This document shows, one piece after another, positions 46,301 to 54,293 of a stretch of DNA of 64,000 nucleotides. The stretch is from Kiritimatiellia bacterium (GTDB taxonomy: Bacteria > Verrucomicrobiota > Kiritimatiellia > WLWN01). The notes under the pieces are model-generated. The model was not told where the DNA came from. It did no database searches and was given only the letters and a program-made list of their open reading frames with translations. A program made the translations under genes and the position numbers. The stretch lies in assembly GCA_012103575.1 (NCBI GenBank), contig WLWN01000001.1, forward strand, positions 945,792 through 1,009,791. Reading direction: 5' to 3'. Within the stretch, counting starts at the first letter, position 1. The number at the start of each line of letters is the position of its first letter.

Positions 46301-46468
46301 AAACAGGAGCTAAATTTGGTCATCCTTGGCGATGACATTTTACCTGTTTTAGAAATAAGGGCTCCTGAAGGGAATTACGACACCGACCTCTCCTCTTTCA
46401 TGACCCCGATTCCTTTTGCAGTTGGAGAAAGTTTGGCGTACATGAAATCATCAGATTTAAAAGGAACA
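46301..46468 (+). pseudogene. D-alanine-D-alanine ligase remnant
   Basis: Between IS1380 copy A and a MITE the + strand reads 'KQELNLVILGDDILPVLEIRAPEGNYD', with an in-frame stop before it. This matches the 'GRELTVGVLGDxxLPxxEI...G.YDY' segment of D-Ala-D-Ala ligase (ATP-grasp). The rest of the fragment continues to 'SDLKGT', where the MITE begins. No other part of the ligase gene is seen in the window. A functional copy should exist elsewhere. Confidence 0.5.
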
Positions 46469-46631
46469 CCTGGATCCGTCAGTTAAACGTGGTTTTCTGC
46501 ACGAACCATTTGGGCCAAAAGGAATTACAAAAAAGCCTCGATGCACCCAGCGGGTGCGCCTGCGTTTTTTTGCAACCTTTTGCCTCCAAAGCATTCGCAC
46601 AGAAATCCCACGTTTAACTGACGGATCCAGG
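46469..46631. mobile_element. 163-bp palindromic MITE-like element, copy 2
   Basis: It has the same length and near-identical sequence as the other two copies, in reverse orientation relative to copy 1. It is flanked by GAACA (46464-46468) and AAACA (46632-46636), a 5-bp duplication with one change. It sits within the ligase remnant and supplies its stop codon. Confidence 0.87.
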
Positions 46632-46656
46632 AAACATTCATTTTTCCCCAGATCAA

Positions 46657-46684
46657 GGGTGTAAGACAGATTTGTCTTACACCC
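46657..46684 (-). terminator. Hairpin after pgm/manB, possible terminator
   Basis: GGGTGTAAGACA (46657-46668) and TGTCTTACACCC (46673-46684) form a perfect 12-bp stem with a 4-nt loop, 6 nt beyond the stop of the phosphohexomutase gene. No clear T-run follows, so termination or mRNA 3' protection are both possible. Confidence 0.5.
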
Positions 46685-46690
46685 CCACCG

Positions 46691-48013
46691 TTATTTCTGG
46701 CGAATTAAGGTCAAGAGTTGATCTCTCTTTTGTTCCATAAGTTCCCTTGTTTTCCCCTCTACATTTAGCCTCACAAGAGGCTCTGTGTTGGAAGGACGAA
46801 CGTTAAACCACCAATCGTCATATTCAATGCTAAGTCCATCGAGCTTAAGGAATGTCCCATCGGGGAATTGATCTCGAAGTTGCTGAAAAACAGCTTCTAC
46901 ATCTTTGACAGCAGAATTAATTTCTCCACTCGCATAATAACGCTGTATGGGCCGAACGAGTTCGGATAACGGTTTATCGGAATGGCTTGCCAGGTTGGCT
47001 ATATATAAAGCAGCTAGACTAGAACTTTCCGCATAATAGTTCTCCCGAAAATAGTAATGACCTGACAGCTCGCCGGCAAAAATAGCCTCGGCTTCACGGA
47101 CTTGCTGCTTAATAAAGGCATGACCAACCCGAGACATGCGGGGTGTTCCACCATTTTCTTCAATCACCTCTTTTACCGCCCAACTGCTTCGCAAGTCATA
47201 AAAGACAATCCCCTTTTCCTGATCTAATAACTCTTGGGCAATCAGCGCTGTGATAATGTCCATGGGCACCACATTCCCTCTTTCGTCTACAAATCCTACG
47301 CGATCAGCATCTCCATCATAAGCAATGCCAAAGTCATAGCTGCCTTGGCGAATTTTTTCCTGTAACCGCACCAGTGTATCTAAATCCAGTGGATTGGCTT
47401 CGTGGTTCGGAAATGAGCCATCAAGGGTATCAAAAAGCGGATCAATATGTACGAGACCTTCGAGGACTTTTCCTTCATAAAGACCCATTGCATTGGCATA
47501 ATCAATAGCCACGCTAACAGGACGTTTGATTTTCGCAAAACTTCGAATATGCTCAAGGTATTCCGGGCGAATATCATAGGTTTCAATGCGACCTGGAGAT
47601 TCTACTACGGGATCAAAAGCGTGTTCATTGACCATCCGTTCGATATCTTCAATCCCGGTAAAACCACTTATCGGAATGGCCTGTTCACGACACAATTTAA
47701 ATCCGTTCCATTCGCCCGGATTGTGCGAAGCCGTAATCATAATACTAGCATCCGCCCCTAAGATTCCGTTCGCATAATAAGACATGGGCGTTGAGCATAG
47801 GCCCACGTCAATGATATCTGCACCTTGCATAGAAAGCCCTTTGGATAAAGCCGCGAAAAGCGGTTCTGAATGAGGGCGCATATCCCGCCCTACGACGACT
47901 TTTTTACAATGCAGCAATGTGGCAAACGCCCGACCAATAAGCGCTGCGATTTCTTCGGTTAATGTGTCCCCATAAATACCGCGAATATCATACGCCTTGA
48001 AAATGTCAGCCAT
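46691..48013 (-). CDS. Phosphomannomutase/phosphoglucomutase
   Basis: The protein has ~440 residues from ATG 48013, preceded by aaggag. A longer frame adds 12 unlikely residues. It has 'IFKAYDIRGIYGDTLTEE', the phosphoserine loop 'IMITASHNPGEWNGFKL' near residue 97, the metal site 'YDGDADRVGFVD' near 230, and the sugar-phosphate loop 'VRPSNTEPLVRL' near 417. It interconverts hexose 1- and 6-phosphates and feeds nucleotide sugars, including those for the polysaccharide locus. AlgC/ManB-type specificity is not resolved by sequence. Confidence 0.92.
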   Translation of the reverse strand: MADIFKAYDIRGIYGDTLTEEIAALIGRAFATLLHCKKVVVGRDMRPHSEPLFAALSKGLSMQGADIIDVGLCSTPMSYYANGILGADASIMITASHNPGEWNGFKLCREQAIPISGFTGIEDIERMVNEHAFDPVVESPGRIETYDIRPEYLEHIRSFAKIKRPVSVAIDYANAMGLYEGKVLEGLVHIDPLFDTLDGSFPNHEANPLDLDTLVRLQEKIRQGSYDFGIAYDGDADRVGFVDERGNVVPMDIITALIAQELLDQEKGIVFYDLRSSWAVKEVIEENGGTPRMSRVGHAFIKQQVREAEAIFAGELSGHYYFRENYYAESSSLAALYIANLASHSDKPLSELVRPIQRYYASGEINSAVKDVEAVFQQLRDQFPDGTFLKLDGLSIEYDDWWFNVRPSNTEPLVRLNVEGKTRELMEQKRDQLLTLIRQK

Positions 48014-48064
48014 AACAAGTCTCCTTATAACGTTAAAAAAAATTTCCAAATAATCAATAACTCA

Positions 48065-48097
48065 CCCTTCTAATTTTAGCACTAAAAATTAGAAGGG
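48065..48097. repeat. Hairpin in the pgm-cysK intergenic region
   Basis: CCCTTCTAATTTT (48065-48077) and AAAATTAGAAGGG (48085-48097) form a perfect 13-bp stem. It sits between two divergent genes and so is not a terminator of either. It may be a regulator site or a leftover repeat. Confidence 0.45.
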
Positions 48098-48110
48098 CTC
48101 GCTTCGCTTC

Positions 48111-48158
48111 TTGACAAATGGAAAGGAAGCCCTTTAATGTTAAACAAATTTAACGTTA
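48111..48158 (+). promoter_or_regulatory. cysK promoter with overlapping operator-like dyad
   Basis: TTGACA (48111-48116) and TAATGT (48135-48140) are spaced by 18 nt. A dyad, TAATGTTAAA-caaa-TTTAACGTTA (48135-48158, one mismatch), begins at the -10 box and extends downstream, well placed for a repressor. An agggagg ribosome binding site follows before the cysK ATG. Confidence 0.6.
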
Positions 48159-48177
48159 AAAGGGAGGATTTAAGCAC

Positions 48178-49110
48178 ATGAATATATACAACAACATCAC
48201 CGAAACCGTGTTCAACACCCCGTTGATCCGACTCAATAGAATCGCAGAGAGTGCTTTGGGGAATGTGCTTGTAAAAATGGAGTCTCACAATCCTCTGGGA
48301 AGCGTAAAAGACCGTATTGGGTTAGCGATGATCGAAGCGGCCGAACAAGAAGGTCAACTGACTTCCGATTCGGTTATCATTGAGCCAACCAGCGGTAATA
48401 CAGGTATTGCCCTAGCATTTGTCGCAGCGGCAAAAGGCTATAAGCTGATTCTAACCATGCCTGAAAGCATGAGTCTTGAACGTAGACATCTCCTACATAT
48501 CCTCGGGGCCGAGCTGATTCTAACCCCTGCTGACAAGGGAATGCCTGGGGCGGTTGCAAAAGCAGAAGAGCTAACGTCTAACACCCCCAACGCGTTTATG
48601 CCACAACAATTTAAGAACCCTGCCAATCCGGCTATTCATAAAAAGACCACGGCTGAAGAATTATGGAAAGATACCGACGGGAAAATAGATATGATCGTTT
48701 CAGGTGTAGGGACAGGAGGAACGATAACTGGTGTTGCTCAGATCCTAAAGGAGCGAAACCCAAATTTCAAGGCGATTGCCGTTGAACCGGTTAAATCGCC
48801 TGTTATTTCGGGGGGTCAACCTGGTCCGCACAAAATACAAGGCATTGGTGCTGGCTTTGTACCTGATGTACTAGCTACTGACCTTATCGACGAAATTATT
48901 ACCGTAACAGAAGAGGATGCAGGGGAAACAGCACGACGTGCCGCTCGTTTAGAAGGGATTTTGTGCGGGATTTCTGCGGGGGCTAATATATGGGCGGCCC
49001 TACAGGTAGCCCAACGGAAAGAAAATGAAGGAAAAACCATAGCAACGATTGTGTGCGATACCGGTGAACGTTATCTGTCTACCTGGCTTTTTGATCCAGA
49101 TAGCTTTTAA
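48178..49110 (+). CDS. cysK: Cysteine synthase A
   Basis: The 310-residue PLP protein has the lysine in '[16 protein letters not shown]' near residue 44, '[21 protein letters not shown]' near 71, '[18 protein letters not shown]' near 179, and '[19 protein letters not shown]' near 261. It makes cysteine from O-acetylserine and sulfide. The promoter carries an operator-like dyad. It precedes mnmA, which uses cysteine-derived sulfur, but a functional link is only inferred. Confidence 0.95.
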   Translation: MNIYNNITETVFNTPLIRLNRIAESALGNVLVKMESHNPLGSVKDRIGLAMIEAAEQEGQLTSDSVIIEPTSGNTGIALAFVAAAKGYKLILTMPESMSLERRHLLHILGAELILTPADKGMPGAVAKAEELTSNTPNAFMPQQFKNPANPAIHKKTTAEELWKDTDGKIDMIVSGVGTGGTITGVAQILKERNPNFKAIAVEPVKSPVISGGQPGPHKIQGIGAGFVPDVLATDLIDEIITVTEEDAGETARRAARLEGILCGISAGANIWAALQVAQRKENEGKTIATIVCDTGERYLSTWLFDPDSF

Positions 49111-49182
49111 CCTAGTCCTCCTCCAAAGTTAAACGCGGGTTCCTGAATCGTTAAGGAAAGGATCTTCTTCTCAAACGTCTGA

Positions 49183-50274
49183 ATGATTCCTCGCATGTCA
49201 CGGACCTCTTCCATAAAACAAGAAAAACAGCGCGTAGCCATTGGCATGAGTGGAGGCTTAGACAGTTCGGTAGTCGCTGCGCTGTGCGTTGAACAGGGCT
49301 ACGAAGTTATTGGGCTAACCTTGCATATGTTTAAAGAAGGTTCGCGTTGTTGTTCAGCGGATGACATTGAACGGTCACGCCATGTGTGTGATCATCTGGG
49401 CATTCGTCATTATGTGGTTAATGTGGTTGAAGACTTTCAAAAAACCATTATCGAGCCTTTTATTGAAGGATATGCGCGTGGCATTACGCCCTCGCCGTGC
49501 GTGTGGTGTAATCAACATATCAAATTCGGAGCTCTACACAAAAGAGCCGTTCATATCGGCTGTTCTTATATTGCGACCGGCCACTATGTCCGAGTCGAAA
49601 AACGGAATGATGGCTGGCATCTTTACCAAGCTCGCGATTCCCTAAAAGATCAGTCCTATTTTTTACATCGGTTATCCCAAGAGCAATTGTCCCGAAGTCT
49701 TTTTCCTTTGGAAGCCTGGACGAAAAAAGAAGTCGCCCAGTATGCCGAGGAAAAAGCATTGCCCGTGTCCACTTCCTCTAAAGCCGAAAGCCAAGATCTC
49801 TGCTTTGTTCCAGAAACCGGTCATGCTCCTTTTATTGAACAAGCTCGTCCTGATCTAAGAAAAAAAGGAACGATTGTTGATACATCCGGAAAAACGCTAG
49901 GCACCCATTCGGGATTTCATCATTTTACCATTGGACAACGTAAAGGATTGAATGTCGCAACCGGATCCAAAATGTATGTCAAACGTCTTGAGAACGAAAA
50001 TAATCGTGTCATCATTGGGCCCAGAAAAGAAGTCATGGACAGAGAGTGTAAGATCGAGAACATTCATTGGATAATGGGTTCTCCTGCATCAACGCAATTT
50101 ACCTGCGAAACCCGTATTCGATATCGTCACGGTGCAGCGCCATGCCACGTTACAGTTTTAGACGATGAATCCATTCGGATAGCATTTGATGAACCCCAAT
50201 TTGCAATTACACCTGGACAAGCGGCGGTTATGTATAAAGATGCAGAGGTTCTAGGAGGAGGGTGGATTGTTTAG
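49183..50274 (+). CDS. mnmA: tRNA-specific 2-thiouridylase
   Basis: The protein has up to 363 residues; ATG 49195 is a possible later start. The PP-loop 'VAIGMSGGLDSSVVAALC' activates U34. The catalytic cysteines are in 'TPSPCVWCNQHIKFGAL' (near 105) and 'SQDLCFVPETGH' (near 205). 'YIATGHYVRVE' and 'FTIGQRKGLNV' are also conserved. It thiolates the wobble uridine of Lys, Glu and Gln tRNAs using sulfur relayed from cysteine. It ends with a TAG stop at the family's usual end. Confidence 0.95.
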   Translation: MIPRMSRTSSIKQEKQRVAIGMSGGLDSSVVAALCVEQGYEVIGLTLHMFKEGSRCCSADDIERSRHVCDHLGIRHYVVNVVEDFQKTIIEPFIEGYARGITPSPCVWCNQHIKFGALHKRAVHIGCSYIATGHYVRVEKRNDGWHLYQARDSLKDQSYFLHRLSQEQLSRSLFPLEAWTKKEVAQYAEEKALPVSTSSKAESQDLCFVPETGHAPFIEQARPDLRKKGTIVDTSGKTLGTHSGFHHFTIGQRKGLNVATGSKMYVKRLENENNRVIIGPRKEVMDRECKIENIHWIMGSPASTQFTCETRIRYRHGAAPCHVTVLDDESIRIAFDEPQFAITPGQAAVMYKDAEVLGGGWIV

Positions 50275-50300
50275 ACAGGGCCTGTTGGGAAAATACCAGT

Positions 50301-50319
50301 CCTCTCCCAGAGGGAGAGG
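50301..50319 (+). terminator. Possible terminator after mnmA
   Basis: CCTCTCCC-aga-GGGAGAGG forms an 8-bp stem 26 nt after the mnmA stop, followed by agactcatttt. The T-run is short and offset, so confidence is moderate to low. Confidence 0.4.
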
Positions 50320-50374
50320 AGACTCATTTTAAAGTGTCTATACGTTGAATATATTAAGGAAAGGCACGGGTTCT

Positions 50375-50929
50375 TTAACCAAATAGGTTTTTAGCTCCAA
50401 TCCAGCACCAAGTAGGTGTATTCCATGTTAAGTCACAGAGTTCAATAATGTCTTTGTTTTTTAAACGGATACATCCATGTGATGCAGGCGTTCCTAATAA
50501 ATCCTCCTGTTGGGTTCCATGGAGATAAATCATTCGCTTATAAGAATCAATGTTTGGACCTTTATTGATTCCTTCTTCAAGCCCGGCTAAACGTAGGATT
50601 CTTGTTAAAATTAGGTCTTTCCCCGTTGTCATGTTCATGTCCCATATATCTGGGGTTGGTTGCCTTTCATGAAAGATACGATGGATCGGTTCGTCTTTTC
50701 CAATCCATTGAACGACTTCATGAATCCCGGTGGGTGTTTTAAATGAGTCTTGTACATTGCCTAACCCATATTTGCTCGTGGAAACAATGTACTCCTTTAT
50801 CGATTCTTGGTCATATAAACAAAATAGTTTTTGAGAAATGATATCAACAACGAGCAAGTAACCGTTTTCAGAAAATCCAAGATTCAACGCAGCATCCCAT
50901 AGCTGGGTCTTTTGCATAGAAACTTTCAC
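50375..50929 (-). CDS. L,D-transpeptidase (YkuD family)
   Basis: The 184-residue protein has the YkuD domain: 'YLLVVDIISQKLFCLYDQESIKEYIVSTSKYGLG', 'KTPTGIHEV', and the catalytic 'YLHGTQQEDLLGTPASHGCIRLKNKDIIEL' (His and Cys of SHGCIR). Such enzymes form 3-3 cross-links or attach proteins to peptidoglycan. No clear signal peptide is visible, which is unusual for a periplasmic enzyme. The start overlaps the TlpA-like gene's stop by 4 nt, so the two are co-transcribed. Confidence 0.85.
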   Translation of the reverse strand: MKVSMQKTQLWDAALNLGFSENGYLLVVDIISQKLFCLYDQESIKEYIVSTSKYGLGNVQDSFKTPTGIHEVVQWIGKDEPIHRIFHERQPTPDIWDMNMTTGKDLILTRILRLAGLEEGINKGPNIDSYKRMIYLHGTQQEDLLGTPASHGCIRLKNKDIIELCDLTWNTPTWCWIGAKNLFG

Positions 50930-51948
50930 AATGTTTTATAGACATCGTCTTTTATTTCCGAATGTAGATGAAAAGAGTCTTGGTAATAATCTAATGTTTC
51001 TTGAAAGTCCTGTTTGTCCTTCTTCTTACTCAAGGCTATAGCTTTTTTCTGGACCTGAATGGCTTTTTGTAAAAACTCGAGCGCATAGTAAACATGTGCG
51101 GCTGTATCAAGGATAAGGCTGTTTTTGTGTTCAGATAACGTGGTTGCGCGTTTGGTGGCTGTCAAGGCCACATCTAGGTTCCTGTAGGCAAACGTTAATC
51201 CCAATATCATTCTAGCTAATGTGTTTAGGTCCTTTGCTGAATCTTTGAATGTGGTTAGAATGTGTTGATAGAATTTCTCTAAGGATTCGCGATCTTCTAC
51301 ATGAGCAAGAAGCTGGACTTTGACGTGATAATAGTCGAAACGAGATGGTTCAAGGGCAATAAGTTGATCGCTCATTTTTAAAGCTTCTCGAAACTTTTTT
51401 TGGGCTAATAGCTCCTGAAGTTTTTTCTCGGCCACTTGCATGCGTGGTGAAGTGTAATCACCCTTTATAATCCTGCGTAAAGATTCTTCCATTCCGTTTA
51501 GAGGATGGCCGGCCCAAGCAACATGGCCCTCTTTATCGACAATGAATGCATAGGGGATAGTGGAAACATCTCTCATATAACTGGCAAAGGCTCTCCGTTT
51601 CGTGTCCGTGGCTACATGATAGTCCATTTTCATGGTTTTCATGAACGAACGGAGTTTTGACTCCGATTCGTCTGTAATGCTCACAAAAATGACATTCTCG
51701 TCTCTCAATCCTTCCTGAAGTTTATTGATGAGGGGTATAGTCACTCTGCAGGGTGGACACCATGTTGCCCAAAATTCAATAACATACGTTGTTTTGCCAT
51801 CCGCCTTAGCCGGATTTACAGGTGCCCCATTTACCCATTTTTCGACATGAAGTGAAGTTGCTTTATCGCCCACGGTTAAGGCTTGTCCAGGTTTCGAAAG
51901 AAAGAAGAGGCTCAGTAAACAGATTAAAAGATAGTGAAAAGTTTTCAT
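50926..51948 (-). CDS. TlpA-like thioredoxin-fold protein with TPR-like C-terminus
   Basis: The protein has ~340 residues from ATG 51948. The frame stays open upstream but only because it runs antisense into IS1380 copy B. A signal peptide (MKTFHYLLICLLSLFFLSKPGQA) is followed by the thioredoxin domain with 'EFWATWCPPCRVTIPLINKL' (CxxC) and the cis-Pro region 'VSTIPYAFIVDKEGHV'. The C-terminal ~170 residues are helical with TPR-like spacing. It probably acts as a periplasmic thiol oxidoreductase. Insertion of the IS lies only 24 bp upstream of the start. Confidence 0.82.
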   Translation of the reverse strand: MKTFHYLLICLLSLFFLSKPGQALTVGDKATSLHVEKWVNGAPVNPAKADGKTTYVIEFWATWCPPCRVTIPLINKLQEGLRDENVIFVSITDESESKLRSFMKTMKMDYHVATDTKRRAFASYMRDVSTIPYAFIVDKEGHVAWAGHPLNGMEESLRRIIKGDYTSPRMQVAEKKLQELLAQKKFREALKMSDQLIALEPSRFDYYHVKVQLLAHVEDRESLEKFYQHILTTFKDSAKDLNTLARMILGLTFAYRNLDVALTATKRATTLSEHKNSLILDTAAHVYYALEFLQKAIQVQKKAIALSKKKDKQDFQETLDYYQDSFHLHSEIKDDVYKTL

Positions 51949-51972
51949 GAAAGGTCTATGTGTATACTTCAT

Positions 51973-53630
51973 CCTGAATCCGTCAGATAAAGTCTGACGA
52001 TTTTTCATTACCTGTTGGGCTAAAGCGGGGAGCATACCCGTATTCAAACAAACAACCCCATCCCAACAGGTGTGTATATGAAACAATATAAAATAAAGAC
52101 TGGCAAGGGCGAACTCAACAGCACAAGCGGAAATCATCTTTGCGGCCTGCTGCTTGAGGATCATGCTCAACGGATTCTTCCCTCCAATTTTCAACCACGC
52201 CGCTCCGATGCGATCTCTGATCGGGAGATCCTCCTTACCCAGATCGGCTTACTTTGCAACGGTCGAACCGATTTCAATGATATCGACCTGTACCGGGGTG
52301 ATGAGATTTTTACGAATGCCTTTGGACTTAAAAAGGGGAGTTAAAAAGGTAGCCTCTGAGCCGGTGTTCCGACGTCGTTTCGACAACCTGCCCCCAGCTA
52401 GAACCCATGTGGGGCTACGCAAACTCAACACCGAATTTCTTTCCTCGGGCCCCTTTGGCTAGGTAGATGTCGAAGGGCTTGATCTTGTTCCCGTCGATAT
52501 CGATGTGAGCCCTTTGGATCACTCAGGCTCTTCGAAAGAAGCCGTTTCCTACACCTAGAAGGGCCATGATGGTTACGCCCCGATATTTGCCTATGTGGGC
52601 ACTCAAGACCACATGCTTGAGTGCGAACTTCGACCCGGTAAACAACATTGTCAGTCGGGAACGACCGCGTTTATTGCCCGCAGCGTTGAAACGCTCCAAA
52701 CCCTGGGCCTGGGTGGAAAATGTTTGCTTCGGCTTGATAGTGGCAACGCTGCGGCCGATAACTTCGACGTTTTTGGGGGTCATTATTTTATCGTAAAGCG
52801 AAATCCTCGCCGCGAATGTCCTGAACAAATGCTGGCCCTTGCACGCCGAGTTGGAGACAAACAAGACAGTCGTGAAGGCAAGAACGTTTACACAGGCTTT
52901 TTCGATCATTTCCATCCCGGTGGTGACCAAAACCGCCCTTGTGTCCCGGTGGCCTTCGAAGTGATTAAACGCACCATCGATATCGATGGTCAGAAACTTC
53001 TGGTTCCTAAACTTGAGGTGAACACCTGGTGGACGAACCTCTCTTGTCGTGCCAAGACGGTGCTAGATCTCTATCATGGACATGGCCCCAGCGAGCAGTA
53101 CCACAGTGAACTCAAAAGCGATCTTGATGTTGAGCGATTGCCTTTGGGGAGACTCTGTGCCAATAAGATTATTCTGTTATGCGCCATGGTGGCCTTCAAC
53201 CTATTGCGCGGTCTTGGCCAAGAGGTCATCAAACGGGCTGGGCTTGCCCCGCAGAAAATCAACATCCCGCGCTGGCGAATCAAAACGGTTCTCAAAAATA
53301 TCGTTTATTGCGCGGTTCGATTGGTCCGCCACGCCGGACGAATTGAACTTCACTTTGGCAAGCGTTGTCGCTGGTTTGAAGTGATACAAGATATTGCCCA
53401 TTCCTTCGCATAGCCCTCCGTGCACCTTTAACAATACTCTAAGGCGACTGCCTAAGGAGGCCTACGCCCCAAAATGGTCAAATCAGAGTGAACCTGACCT
53501 GTACGCTCAAAAAATTCATCAGGGTAATACTTGCCGGTCCCAATCCGCCCAAAAGCGAGCATCTCAAGGAAAAAGTTTTCAACTTTTGAGCCCCAAAACG
53601 CCTTCCGAAGCGATAGCTGACGGATTCAGG
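51973..53630 (+). mobile_element. IS1380-family element, copy B (1658 bp)
   Basis: The ends are CCTGAATCCGTCAG and CTGACGGATTCAGG. It is flanked by a perfect 5-bp duplication TTCAT (51968-51972 and 53631-53635). A 10-bp inverted repeat, ACCTGTTGGG/CCCAACAGGT (52010-52019 and 52062-52071), sits just before the transposase start and could mask its ribosome binding site. It lies in inverse orientation to copy A, 5.7 kb away. Confidence 0.94.
52078..53413 (+). pseudogene. IS1380 transposase, inactivated, copy B
   Basis: The coding region is ~445 codons long in total. The frame breaks at a 13-bp insertion near 52330 (after 'TNAFGLKK', resuming with 'KKVASEPVFRRRFDNLPP'). It then has two in-frame TAG codons (52460-52462 and 52556-52558) within 'VDIDVSPLDHSGSSKEAVSYT' and before 'KGHDGYAPIFAYVGTQ'. 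The DDE features 'LLRLDSGNAAADNFDVF' and 'SEQYHSELKSDLDVERLP' are intact in the last part. The same three lesions occur in copy A. Confidence 0.9.
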
Positions 53631-53660
53631 TTCATTTTGCGCTTTGCGCTGTGCTAGACT

Positions 53661-54044
53661 TTATACCGTTAATGTTTGATTATTAGTCTCGTCTTTTTCA
53701 GCGTAACCAGAGTCTTGACGTTGAAAGTTTACTTCATTTTTCTTCATATAGAGCGTATACACGTCTTCGGCAGATAAACCCAGAACTTGAGCGAGGGAGA
53801 TTAAAAAATGAAACAAGTCGATTACTTCAACACACGCATTTTGTTTATCATACTTCTGATATTTTGCCCACCATTTCCAAGGTACACTATCGATGAGTTC
53901 AGCAGTTTCTTGTGATAACGCGCGGCAATAATTTAAGACCCACGTTTGTTGTTCTTCTTCCGTAAGATTTTTGCAGTTGACACCTATACGTTGGTTTAAC
54001 GCCTCTTGCATATCGAATATTTCTTTTAGCATATCTTTTGTCAT
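53661..54044 (-). CDS. Dimeric dUTP diphosphatase (MazG-like all-alpha NTP hydrolase)
   Basis: The 127-residue all-helical protein has 'CRALSQETAELIDSVPWKWWAKYQ' and 'CVEVIDLFHFLISLAQVLGLSAEDVYTLYMKKNEVNFQRQDSGY'. This is the dimeric dUTPase pattern (E-ExxE near 45 and ExxD near 73 for magnesium, and 'KNxxNxxRQxxGY' near 101-113). It hydrolyses dUTP to dUMP, keeping uracil out of DNA. It is bounded by IS1380 copy B and a MITE, so it may have moved with them. Confidence 0.85.
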   Translation of the reverse strand: MTKDMLKEIFDMQEALNQRIGVNCKNLTEEEQQTWVLNYCRALSQETAELIDSVPWKWWAKYQKYDKQNACVEVIDLFHFLISLAQVLGLSAEDVYTLYMKKNEVNFQRQDSGYAEKDETNNQTLTV

Positions 54045-54105
54045 GAGTTTCCTCGATGTTTGATCCTGTTTATGTTTATAAAATAGTTGACGAACTAACA
54101 GTAAT

Positions 54106-54268
54106 CCTGGATCCGTCAGTTAAACGCGGTTTTCTGCACGAACCATTTGGGCCAAAAGGAATTACAAAAAAGCCTCGACGCACCCAGCGGGTGCGCCTGC
54201 GTTTTTTTGCAACCTTTTGCCTCCAAAGCATTCGCACAGAAATCCCACGTTTAACTGACGGATCCAGG
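54106..54268. mobile_element. 163-bp palindromic MITE-like element, copy 3
   Basis: It is identical in length and nearly so in sequence to copies 1 and 2. It is flanked by GTAAT on both sides (54101-54105 and 54269-54273), a perfect 5-bp duplication. It lies 25 bp upstream of the trxB start. Confidence 0.89.
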
Positions 54269-54293
54269 GTAATCATAAATGGAGAAAAGATAA

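Noticed and set aside
51949..52194. Extended N-terminus of the TlpA-like protein
   Set aside because: The extra residues come from antisense sequence of the IS1380 copy, and the signal peptide starts at ATG 51948.
52460..52558. Reassignment of TAG as a sense codon
   Set aside because: In-frame TAG codons occur in the IS1380 transposase and the SnoaL-like gene. However, TAG ends transaldolase and mnmA at their natural ends, and the replaced residues appear to differ (Tyr and Trp), so pseudogenes explain it better.
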